The position numbers and the translations under genes are program-made. Below the pieces are notes generated by a model. The model was not told the origin of the DNA. It saw only the letters and a program-made list of their open reading frames with translations, and ran no database searches. From Pagrus major (taxonomy: Eukaryota; Chordata; Actinopteri; Spariformes; Sparidae): a stretch of 64,000 nt of DNA. The DNA lies in contig NC_133215.1 of assembly GCF_040436345.1 (NCBI RefSeq), positions 20,157,306 through 20,221,305 on the forward strand. The letters are read 5' to 3'. Below are positions 26,209 to 37,421 of the stretch, piece after piece (the first letter of the stretch is position 1; each line of letters starts with the position of its first letter).

Positions 26209-26779
26209 TACATATGTGGACAAAAGGAGAACTGTACTGATGTTTACACAGAGGTAATAATATAAGACAAACAACAATTAAATATTATTAATGTTTAAAA
26301 TATAATTAATTCTCTTTATGCTTCTGGTGTCACCTTAAGCATGATAATCAAACTTTTGCCACTTTATAATTGTACACTTGTCATTGCTGTGAGAACCATT
26401 CACCACTTAAACTGTACGTCTGATGATACATTTATAGATTTTTAACTTTTTTTTTCATTTTTTTTTCGAGTCAAGTCCTCTCTTTCTCATACAGATGGAT
26501 GAAAGACGTGCAGAAAAGGTTGACTATATATAGTCAACCTTGGATGTTGCACAAGTTTAGCACTTAGCTTTTGTCGCCATCTTGTGGTAAAGTGACCAAA
26601 ACACTAAACAGTAAAATGACATGGCTGTACACACAGTACAATGTGTGAGACATCAGTCAAAGGGTTTATTTGCAAAAGACTAAATTTTCTTTTATTCCCC
26701 TACATCATGTTATATGTGTGTGCTTGAACAATATTAAGTCAAACTGGTGTTGGGTTGTTGTGATAAGACATCTATTTAA

Positions 26780-26814
<35 letters not shown>
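26780..26814. repeat. (TAA)n microsatellite
   Basis: Uninterrupted AAT/TAA triplet run of about 35 bp in AT-rich intergenic sequence. Confidence 0.95.
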
Positions 26815-26815
<1 letters not shown>

Positions 26816-27845
26816 TAATATTTTTGAATATTTATCAAATTGGTGATGGTATATTCATTTTAAGAACGATGTGTAGCTGTTTCTGCATATGAACTCTTCA
26901 CTTGCACCTTGCTATGCACTCAGTTGCCTGTTCATTAGCTACACTTCCCTGATACTAATTCAGCCTAATATGTTTCAGAGAGGAGCTAATGATCATTTTG
27001 GATGATATAGTTTAAGCATGCTTTGAACAGTATTGTATTATACAGAGAGGTGTTTCTGATCTGCTTCTTGTTATTCTGCCCTTGTTGATAGAAAAGGGGC
27101 TGACAAAATAGAATAATGATAGAGACACTTGTCCTTTTCTGAGGGTGAGGGTTAGAAATCGGTCAGTTTGCTACACCATCATAGATTTTGAAATATAGGC
27201 CTATGCCACAGCAAAACCCCTTTCACACTGGACAAAAAACCCACTAACACCTGGCTTTTTCCTCAAGTTGAATGTGTATAATCTGCATTTAGTCCCCATC
27301 AGCTGTGATGAAAACACAACTCTTGGGTGAACACGTTATTTTTTTGCCCCTTGTCATTGTAAGATGATATGACGTGTGTTGGAGTTAAGGATGCTGGCTT
27401 GTTATTACTTTTGAATCCATCTCTGTCAAGTCTGATCCTGTGGTGGAGAATCTAAGGAAACAGAGCAGGACAACTGTCTTTTGTTATCGTGGAAACAAAT
27501 TGGTTACATATGTCAGACTGTATGTCCTTAATATACGATATATGAACAAAATCAAACTACATGCAGTGTTTCTCCAAAACAAACAATCAAATCCAGAGCG
27601 AGTGAGCGCCAAACAGGAACTCATATATTTTGAATTAGTGAGGGAGAAAGTGGAAAAGTGATGCTGAGTTTCCTATTATTGCAGGATGGGGGGCTGACAA
27701 CAGGGCCGAGTCCGCCCACCACGCTGTGAGCACGCCAGTGGAATTTGGACGGCGACAGTGCTGATGATGAGAAATATGAGAGAGGAAGACACAATACTGT
27801 GTTGTTCCACACAGGTTCATCACAACCCGAGGGCACAACCACCAG

Positions 27846-27849
<4 letters not shown>

Positions 27850-27928
<79 letters not shown>
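27850..27928. repeat. (CA)n microsatellite
   Basis: A nearly perfect CA run of about 78 bp, the longest simple repeat in the window. Overlapping His-Thr and Cys-Val frames on both strands are artefacts of it. A second short CA run follows at 28016-28030. Confidence 0.95.
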
Positions 27929-29867
27929 AGAGTTGTTTCCATTTATGCTCAGAGACACAAACACCGTTGTACTCATATTCACAATTAGAAACTTTGAGTA
28001 CACGTCCACAGTGAAACACACACACACACAGAGGCTATTGTCAGTGCTCATCTCATGTGGAAATATTTGTAGTTTCGTTGCCAACACTGGAAGTGGATGC
28101 GAGTGGTGCTGTTTGAAAAGCCGCAGTGCGCTCGTAAAGTTCTGCACGTAATCCAGTGCAGGTGACGACGCTTAAGAGTCAAAGGCCAGACTGAGGCGTC
28201 GGGGTCAAATGAGTCAGACCAGTCCTCCCAGTGAGAGTTACTGGGCTGCCTGTGTTTTCCTGCTCATCGTTTCTTCCTTTCTCCACTGATGAAGAATCGA
28301 CTACAGCTATAAACTGTTATCCTGAATAACGATTAAATGCAGACAAATGGAAATGTATGTAGAAAATATCATTAATTCTGTTCATATGTTTCTGGTAGCA
28401 TATAGGTTTAAAATTCAAGCAAATCTCATATTACTCAATGCTGTTCATTGTTCGAGCATTTTGTATGTTATGCAACTCCAATGGACAGTTCTTTCAATCT
28501 ACAATGCATATTTTTATTATTGGGTACATTATATTATTATTATTAGCAGCAAATGTAAAATCAGTGAATGGATAAGTGGTGAAACTTGTGCTAAGAGCAA
28601 AAAGTTATCAAACGAGACAGAAGGTAAAATAGAAGAATAAGTAAAGTTTTGATTTATTATATCACTTCATTAGACATGAAGGAAAAGCAGCTTTATGTTT
28701 CCTTTCAGAGTCTATTTTAATTATTTAACAAAGTGTTTTGTTGATTGATGTATTGCATTGAGTCTACTGAGGCTTTGGGTTGGTGGCTCAGAGCCAAACT
28801 TTTCACTAATACTAATTAAACCAAATCAATCTACTCATGTGTCAAAGAGGCCAATATTCACCACATTATCTGCAGTAACAGTCAATATTTTAAAAAAATT
28901 TAAATTAATGTAAGATGTTTAATGTTCTGGTAGCCATAAAAACATTTTTTATTATTGAGGCGTTTGTACTGAGAGGTTTTTATATTTCACACTCCTGATT
29001 TAAGTACCTCGTGAAAACAGCCTCTTTTCTGGCTCCTGTTCAGCTGTTCAGGCTGAATGTACAGTATATGTGTGCAATCAAGGAAACGATTGATTGAACC
29101 CATTATGCTCTGATTAGCCTGCAGGCCGCTCTCTCCCTCCCAGCTGAGTGAGTCTATTCTGAGACAGGAGACAATAAAGGAGTGCTTTCTCTTCGCTCCC
29201 TCTGTGAGTCTGTCTGTCTGTCTGTCTGTCTGTTCCACTTTCCTTCCTTTTTCCTCTATATACTTCTCTTCTTATCCCTCCATTTCCCACAACCAATCCT
29301 CGCCCTTCGCATCAGGAAAGTCTTTGATTTATTTTCTAAAAATGCAAATATTAGCTTGAGGAGCGTTGGTCCCTCACACCTGTGGCAGATATATCCTGTT
29401 TGGAAAAGGCCTCACTAAACACCCTAATCCACCCCTACTTCTACCCCGCCCCTCTCCCCTACTAAACCCCCCCCCCCCCCTCCTTCACCACCCTCCTCTG
29501 CGCTGCCAAACCAGGAAGTGTGCGCAGGAAACAGCTGTCCCCCACATCCGCCCTCTAGCCCCTGGCCAGGTGCATCCTGGGAACGGAGCAATGTGTGACC
29601 GTCGACATGTGGCTGACACTGTACGAGGTGCCGTTACAGTAATCAGGATTGCTATGAACTCTAAACAGCGACAAGATAAAAATAAAGCACCTTGTTATCT
29701 ATTAGGCCTTTTCAAATAACCTTTCTGAGATTTATTTTTGTTGGAAACACGCTACAATGTTTGGGCCTTGATGTCACAGGGAGGCAGTGATGGTGAACAA
29801 AACAAGTTATCTTTGATCTGAAGCTGATACACTTGACTCACAAGCGATCGCTTCTCCTCAACTCAAA

Positions 29868-30290
29868 GGGGAACTCCACTGATTTCACACATCAAAGTGT
29901 GATTACAAGTGTTGAGGAGTGTTACTGCATATGTGAAAAAAGTTGTATAAAGCCTCCAGAGGGCGCTGTCCGGAATCAGATAAATTGCCATTAGTGATGT
30001 CACTTGAGTCAGCTGCAGTTGTGGCTGAAGACGTTTAATGAAATGAAAAAAATCTGGGGGGTAGGAGTTTGCAAGAAGTGTGTTTACCAGACTCGTGGGT
30101 AATGGAGGCAGCAGGTTTTGAAAAGAAAGAAGAACGTGTGGAGTAAAATAGATGATATCTCTGATTCTACTGACCCCTTTTGTAAATGCAAAAAGCAATT
30201 CAGCACCAGTCTTTGAAGCCACTTTGGCATAGTGGCCAGAATGTGTAATGACAATGTCACATGATGCATAATGACCCATAAAGACATTTC
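29868..30290. mobile_element. Dispersed teleost repeat
   Basis: Begins GGGGAACTCCACTGATTT and continues with AAAGTTGTATAAAGCCTC and AGTGATGTCACTTGAGTCAG, wording I recognise as recurring in many fish genomes. No intact open frame with a known domain is present. Probably a non-autonomous DNA transposon or old repeat; the ends are approximate. Confidence 0.5.
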
Positions 30291-31238
30291 AGCAGAGTCT
30301 CATGATTAAACTAGCTTATTTTATTCACCATAAGACATAAATTGATGACGTTGTGATGTAGCGTGGGATCATGGGAGTTGACGTCATCATTGTTAGCCCA
30401 CTTACATCACAGATGAAATGCTATCTGATGTGTTCACAATGTTTAATAATGTGTTTATAATATTACAACATGCTTCTTCTGTGTAAGGTCAGATTCTAGG
30501 ATGGCAGTACACTAACATCCTCCTGTTTTGTCCTTAATCTCCAACAGAAACTGACACTCTTCTTGTTGTCGTTTTCAGCAGTTGGATGGCCCGTCTCCAG
30601 GACAATCAGGAAAAATAAACAGAGTCGACATCTGTCGCGGCAGAGGAGGAGAGAGAGCGTCTGTCCCGGCCAACGCTCGCAGCATTGTTTGTCACTTTCT
30701 CCATGAAATACACTGCGAATATTGCCTCAAACAATTAGGTTCCAGTGATCCCTATCGCCCGGCACACAATAGTGTTTACATGGCGTGGAGGAAACGTGGC
30801 CATGGAGCCCACTTTGGGGAGTGTGTGTGTGTGTGTTTTCTTGGGCATGTGCATGCGTCTGTGTATATCCACTATATGAATTTTAGGAGTCTATACCCTC
30901 ACACTATTCTGAGAGGGTGAAACATATTGGTTTACCATAAGATTATTGCTTTAATTGCTTTCTCATTTTCACCCTCCAGTTCTCCCAAACTGTTGAAACT
31001 TGAAGGTTCATTTTGACACTTTTAGGGGTTTTGTTGCTCCTGCATTACTTGGCCTTGTAAAACTTCAAAAACTGTATTAGTATCATCATCTCATAACTGT
31101 CTGCTTAACATGTCTCTTTTGTCACGTAGTTACAACAACAGAAGGGGTAAATAATAGTCAACGGTGCAACACAGCTAATTAGCTATGACAGTTTCCTTCA
31201 TTTTGGACTCTTCGGCTCTCTGTTTGCCACAAAGATCA

Positions 31239-31722
31239 GGGGCTTCACTTATAAAACAGACTTACGATTAAGTTTGGTCCTAAGCTTGACTTAAGCAGAA
31301 AACCTTGTAGAAGATGTCCCTAAAAAAACATTACTTTGCCTTGAAAATTATCTTGTCACTAAGCAAAGTCTAGACTAGACTTCAAGCTGGTTATGTAAAG
31401 GTGTTGCAGTTTGGGACGCGTATGCATCCAAATCTGTGGTGAACTTTACATGAGCTTTATAAACGATGTGCAGCGTCGACATGCTTGTCAACCCACTGTT
31501 CAGTCGCTCTACTCATCTCTACCATCGCTGAGTCCGTCTTCCGACTTTCATTTTCTTGTTTAGTCCATGGCTATTTCTGAATAAACTGTTTTGTGCAGGA
31601 ATTTTATAGCAAGGCATTTTTTACTCAGTATCTTTTTATGAATTGAATGTAAGCACGTCGACCATTATCTTCAGACAAAGTTCAAGTATAAATCTCTAAA
31701 TACTTTTCGTAAATGAGGCCCC
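31239..31722. mobile_element. MITE-like element with imperfect terminal inverted repeats
   Basis: The left end GGGGCTTCACTTATAAAA and the complement of the right end GGGGCCTCATTTACGAAAA are imperfect inverted copies about 484 bp apart. There is no coding capacity. Clear target duplications were not found, so the superfamily stays open. Confidence 0.6.
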
Positions 31723-34700
31723 AGCTCTGTCAAAGCTTGTTTTTTTCCCAGTTATGTGAATGTCCATGTGTGGTCTTCACAGACGACCTCTTGACATAAG
31801 GGCTTCAACTGATTGCAGCAATTCCATTGTGATCAATTTATTCTGCCGCACAATTTTACAGTTGTAAATACTGGTGACCAGTAGCCTTAATTCTGCTACC
31901 TGTGTTAGAAACACAAGTTATGTTAATGTTACATTAAGTTTGGTCCCTGGACTCCAATTATCAGCTGATATTTTCTTTAGGCCACAAATAAGCCTCAGAG
32001 TTTTCATTTTCCACGCCTCACCCACACATGCTTACTGGCCCAGCAAGAGATCAATGCTGTTTCTGCAGGTGCGCACAGTGAGACAACCTTTACATATAGC
32101 TTTATTTTTACTTTATTCTCTAGGGTATTTGGCAAACAGCCTGACCCTGCCTTATGTACAAACACACATGCACGCATGCACACACACAAGCACACACACA
32201 CACGCGCGCGCGCGCTCGTGCACAAAGGCACTCACATCAATACTCTATTTATTGAGCTGGGTATTTTGAGGTAGTCAGGGGAGGGCGTGACAGCTCGCCT
32301 CTGAGATTAAAACAATCCTCTCTTGATTTCTTCCTCACTCAAGGGAAAAGCGGAAGCTGTCTGTTATCGTTTGTTTCTATAATTATTCCCCATTTACAGT
32401 TTGGGTGTTCACACGGGGCCTTAAATGAGAAAGTCAACGATTTCTCTTCTGCCCAGAAAACTGTGACCGTGTGAGATGCTACAGTAAGATTGGGGAAACC
32501 CAAAATGCACAGTGATTTGTTGTCTGCTGGCTAAGGGTTTCATCTGACTTAATCGACAATTCACACAACTGTGGCACCATACTGGGAGCAACAGCTTCTT
32601 TGTGTTAAAGCAATTAAGATGATTTGGCAACTAAACTACTGCATTTTCAAACCATTTGGAGTCCAGATTCTCTTTCTGATTTTTCTGCGAATTTATAACA
32701 TGTCTTTGACCTAATTAACCACCTTTACCTCACATTCATGGTATCCTGTTTTCCAGCACGAACTCAGCTATAAGTCAGACCTTAAAATAAGACCTTAAAA
32801 TACACAAATAAAATGACATGGCGCCTATAAAAATGCACAAATATGTAGTGATTAAAAATTTGACATAAAAACTCTTCAAAGTAGTATTTTTCAGTGTGCT
32901 TTTAAACAAAGAAAAGGAAAGTAGAACTATAAATATTACAATCTATTTACATATAAATTGCTTTTCATCCCAACTTGTTTTTGTCCCCTTTTCCTTGTTA
33001 AAAATGGCATCTAACAGTGAAAATCACAGATATTAGGACCACAACGGTTAAGGGCCCATTCTTGGCTGTATTTGCTTTTCTCTATTAAGATTCCAGCACA
33101 TATAGCCACAAACACTAAGTGAACAAAGCTGAAGGCATTTAAAGACATTTTCCATTTAAATCATATTTTTAAACAAACAATTAAAGAACTAAAACTGTTC
33201 TGAAAATACAACACTGTGATGCTATTAAATAACATTACTTTTAACAGGAGCGTACAAAGCACAGGAAAAGTTAATCCCTTAAGGATTTCTCTCTGTCCCT
33301 TGTGTAGCTTTTTATATGTTACAGGCAAATTCAGGCAGCATCTGCAGCGACAGCAGAGCCACTGCGACGTTATTCTGGCTCACAGAGGGCGATCAACTGG
33401 AACCACAGCTGCCAGACGCAGAACAGTGTGACACTCCAATAGAAGACACTCTGCACTCTGATTGTACTTACACTATTGTTATTTCAGCATATTCAGACCT
33501 CCAGGGCAGTTATCCCTTATAATAATGATGATGTTGATGATAGTGATGGCCACAATGAAGAAAAAAAAAAGATAACAATGATGATGGTGAGGATGATGAA
33601 GGCGATGACAGATTTGTTGAGTAGTTGCTCAGCAAGCTGCTTTCTTTCCCAGGACCTTGAAGGTCACGTAACTGTAAAGCCTTTATAATGTTTGTGTTTG
33701 AGTCTGTCTAAGAAGGAAATGACTGAGGGAATGTAAAAGAGGCGTTGACCCTGAGGTTGAAGGAGGGAACAGGAATGGGTGAGCACAGAGGAGGACGGGT
33801 GAGGGATAGATTCAGGAAGGAAGTTCAGGAGCTCTCTGAGAGGAAAGTTACCACGATGATGACGACTCGTGTGTTGGTCATCAGCGACACAGGTGCGCTC
33901 TGATGTCATAAATCCCCAAAGCTGTCTCGTGCCCAATAAATAGAGACCGTCTGTGTTTGTACAGTGCTGTCACACATACAGTATATAGTGGGAATCAGGG
34001 CAGAAACTAATGATTATTTTTAATGTAGATTAATAACTGTATTGTAAACATGACTGTATTTTTGTTTTACTTTCAACCATTTTAATTTATTTTAAGTTGT
34101 AGGGGTTTTACGCAACTGAATGTTATTTTATAGTTTTTAAAATTTTTATCAATAAGCCCACGATTTTTAATGGCTGTGGCTTTTTTTATTTTATTTACAA
34201 GCCTGTTGTGGGACTGCTTTTACTTTGTCAGTAATTTCTCTTTTTATTGTTCCTCCTGTTCTTTGTTTTGTTTGACTCAATGTCATTGTCAGTGAGAGCT
34301 ACCCCTCAGTGATCTCTCAGGTATAAATAAAGCTTGATGGATTGAATGAATTATGGTGTTGTTTTGTCCAACCTTGAAAATTATAACTTGCCAGAACCCT
34401 GGGTAACATATTCAAATCTCTTGTTTTATACAGTCAACAAAACCTAATATATATATTTAGTTATCTCTTATTAGGTAATGAAGACATCTAATCCTCATAT
34501 TTTAAAGCGGAAACCAACACATTTTTAAAATAGTTGAGTATGAATTTAGTTTATCAAAGCAGCTGACGGTTAATCAAAGAGAAGCTCTATTCGGGGACCC
34601 ACAGTTGCTCCTCTTTTCTCCTTCTCACCTACTTTATTGCATCAATTTGTCTCAAATCAACAATAAAAGAACATAATATTTGTTTTTTTATAATGCTGCT

Positions 34701-35036
34701 TCATATTCATATTAAAAGTGATTCACTGCTTGTCATCAAGCTGTAAAAATGACCTTTAACAGCAGACATTTGATAAGAAGACAAAGATTTTAGGTGATTC
34801 CCTGTCTACGCATGTCTGTGTATGACCGTTCACTCTATGTGTGTGTTAATAAGCGTGTATGTGTGTGTACAGTACACCTTGGTCTGTTTATTACATTGTG
34901 ATTTAAGTGCAGTTGCGGATATTTTCTTGGAAACAGTCCAGGTCCCTTCAAAGTCTGACCAGTCTGGTGTGATGTGTGTGTGCGTATGTGCACGTAGGCG
35001 TGAACCTGCCAATTGCGTGTGTGTGTGTGTTATGAA
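31723..35036. other. Gene-free upstream region of lyl1
   Basis: No gene is supported. It includes a short ACACGCGCGCGCGC run at about 32190-32215, a retroposon-like tail (ataaataaagcttgatgg) at about 34322-34345 and AT-rich sequence. Open frames are short and of unremarkable composition. Confidence 0.45.

Positions 35037-35072
<36 letters not shown>
35037..35072. repeat. (TG)n microsatellite upstream of lyl1
   Basis: GT run of about 35 bp, with a shorter GT run just before it at about 35015-35030. Confidence 0.95.
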
Positions 35073-35074
<2 letters not shown>

Positions 35075-35228
35075 GTATTGGTGGTGGAGGGGGGAGGAGG
35101 GGTAGTGGAGGTTTCTTATCTACAGGCCACAGGCAGCTTTTGAGGCTCTTATCAGCAGCCACCATATTGTACTCGCACATCCTCTTGTCCAGCAGGGAGC
35201 GGAAAACTCTCCTTGCAACATGGTCCCC

Positions 35229-35318
35229 CCCCCCCTCCCTCTCTCTCTCTCTCTTTCTCTCTCTCCCTCTCTCTCTCTTTCTCTCTCTCTCTGTCTCTCT
35301 CTCCCTCTCTCTCTCCCA
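35229..35318. repeat. Polypyrimidine (C then CT) tract
   Basis: A C-run followed by about 80 bp of CT-rich repeat. The opposite strand reads GA, so long Ser/Leu and Arg/Glu frames appear on both strands but are not coding. It lies about 600 bp before the probable first lyl1 exon. Confidence 0.95.
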
Positions 35319-35779
35319 CCTCACATTTGCCAGAGTACCAGAGCTCTCCGACTGGCAACCAACTGGAGCATTGTGTCTTCTTGGCGAAGAGAGCGAGAGA
35401 AGGAGGGGATAGACAGGACAGTGAGAGAGAGAGACAGACAGAGGTGAGAGAGGTGAGACTGACATACGGACAGAGACACACACCATCCACCTCCACCCTT
35501 TGTCGTGAACAACTTTGCGACAAAAACACAAATAAGTGCGTCTAGGCTGTCCTTCGCTTTCATTCTGACTTCATCTCTTTGTGAATATTTCGAAGTTTTA
35601 TTTATTTTTCATTTTAAAATGATTTTTAAGGAGATTGAACTGGGTGTGAGGAGGTGTCCTGAGGGGTGTCAGACAGTTTGGCTTCAATTCTGATCTCAGA
35701 TTGACAGACAGACGCTGACAGGCTGCAGTGGAGTGTGAGTGACCCGAGGAGGAGGAGGAGGAGGAGGAGGAGGAGGAGA

Positions 35780-35891
35780 GGGAGGACGTTAAACACTGAG
35801 GAGATACACCATGTGCGTTCACAGATTACTTGAACTCTGACGGATTTTGCATGACAGACAGACGTGGCACACTGGATATCATAATGTATCT
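35780..35891 (+). promoter_or_regulatory. lyl1: Candidate first (untranslated) exon of lyl1
   Basis: A consensus-like donor (ATCT|GTGAGTAC) follows base 35891 and is preceded by purine-rich sequence with a (GAG)n run at 35746-35778. A strong polypyrimidine acceptor (TTTTGTTCAGCAG) stands at about 36865-36878, before the coding exon. A GATA-type motif (CTTATCAG) lies at about 35149. The start of the exon is not visible and no TATA box is evident. This is an inference from splice signals only. Confidence 0.35.
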
Positions 35892-37421
35892 GTGAGTACT
35901 TATTTAATATCTTTTTTTGATGCAGCCTGTAGTATATGAGTGTTTTTAACCTCTGACTTTAATTTTAAATATTTTAAAAACTTTAGTGAGAAAGTCTTTG
36001 CTTATTAAAATAGTTGACGATAGAAATTTTATATCAAGTCATGTCAGATGGCTTGATGGATGGCTATTTACTGTATTAACTAATTACATTTATGTGACAG
36101 TCTACTGGTTACACGTAATACACAATATATTGTTCATTTGGCTTAAACATTAATCTGATACATGTTTTAGACAAATATAAAATGTAGTGCAATGAAATTA
36201 AACCACTGTTATTAAAATTATTTTAATGAAATATTAATTGCATAAAGGTTTATCACAAGTATCAGAGATATTTTATTGGAGGAGATGATTTAAACTATTA
36301 GAAAGGTCGTTGTGTAAGTAATTGTGCAAGAATATATTGGTTTGACTAATAATCAAATGCTGTAATCGATACTATATTTATGCGGAGCCATACTGGCTTT
36401 GTTTCTCAACCAAAGCAAAATTGTTTTATAAAATTGTGCAGAAATTCAGCAACCTAAAAAACACTGCTGCAAAATTAGATGGTAAAAAGTCTCGTCCGTA
36501 CACGATTGTGAAAGAAGGAACTGTCCAGTATAAAGTCATGACCACCATAAAAGACTAAAAACAGGAACAGTTGCGATTGCAAAACCTGAGAAATCATAAG
36601 AGTGTTACGCCTTTGTGCAGGGCAGAGTAACAACAACCATCTCCCTCATCGTAGAGAAGAACTCACTTGATATCCAGCATGAGAAAAATCTGTGAATTTC
36701 CATGAAATAAATTCAGATTTTAAAACCAAGAAATGAGAAGCAACAGCTACTCATTACATCGCACATAAAAGCTCTTTTGGTTGACCTGTGTACACATTTT
36801 CTCATCGTCTCCCTTTTGCTAAATATACACCAAATATATATCCTGAGTGCATGTTTTTCTTTTTCTTTTGTTCAGCAGACTCTTTGATATCAATCCAATC
36901 TTCAGTGATGTGGGACGTTTTCAATGCTTAAAAGGATTTTGACTCATATCCTCAAAATACACACAGACAGACAGACAGACGGACAGAATCATTAAGAGCG
37001 GCCACTGGAGACTGGTTCAGAAACCTCGAGTCTGCTGCTCAGGATGTACTGTGAGAAAAACCCCCGCCAAATCAGACCGCAACCACCACCCCGGCTCCAC
37101 GCTGCACCCAGAGACGATACCACAGAGATAGTCGTCCATTAAAGACTGTGGCACCTGAATGAAGACAGGCTCACGTTTTCTCAATTACCGAGGAGGAGCT
37201 GATGGATTTCAGGTTAGACAGAGGAATTTTTAGTGAGGTAGGAAAGTAGAGCAAAGAAAGAGGAACTCAGGAGTTTAAAGAGGTTTAAAGGTCTCTGCAT
37301 GCACATGTTAGTTACTCTCACACATATTTAAAGACTCCACTGGGACAAGACACACTGACACACACACTGAGAGGAACAGGAGCTTGGCACCGACAGGGAT
37401 CCCTCTAGAGACTTCACCACC

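Larger units (their letters stand above)
17740..29860. other. Long gene-free region
   Basis: No coding exon could be supported on either strand. Short tandem repeats include (ACTAT)n near 19553-19600, CATTCA repeats near 19203-19230 and ATATAT/TCTA runs at 20450-20510. A retroposon-like 3' tail (AATAAACATCTTGAATCTTG) lies at about 24418-24440. Around 24990-25500 there is repeated ATAATGCA/TTATAATG wording. A C-run is at about 29468-29480 and (TCTG)n at 29208-29232. The distance to the next gene leaves room for lyl1 enhancers, but none is demonstrated. Confidence 0.5.

Noticed and set aside
27621-28147. Cys-Val and His-Thr open frames
   Set aside because: These are translations of the CA/TG microsatellite in several frames.
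30582-30920. 112-codon open frame as a gene
   Set aside because: No known domain, no partner exons, and its end runs into a TG repeat; kept only as a possible non-coding element.
34822-35545. Overlapping frames of 60-230 codons on both strands
   Set aside because: Produced by TG and CT repeats; frames on both strands have the expected low-complexity composition.
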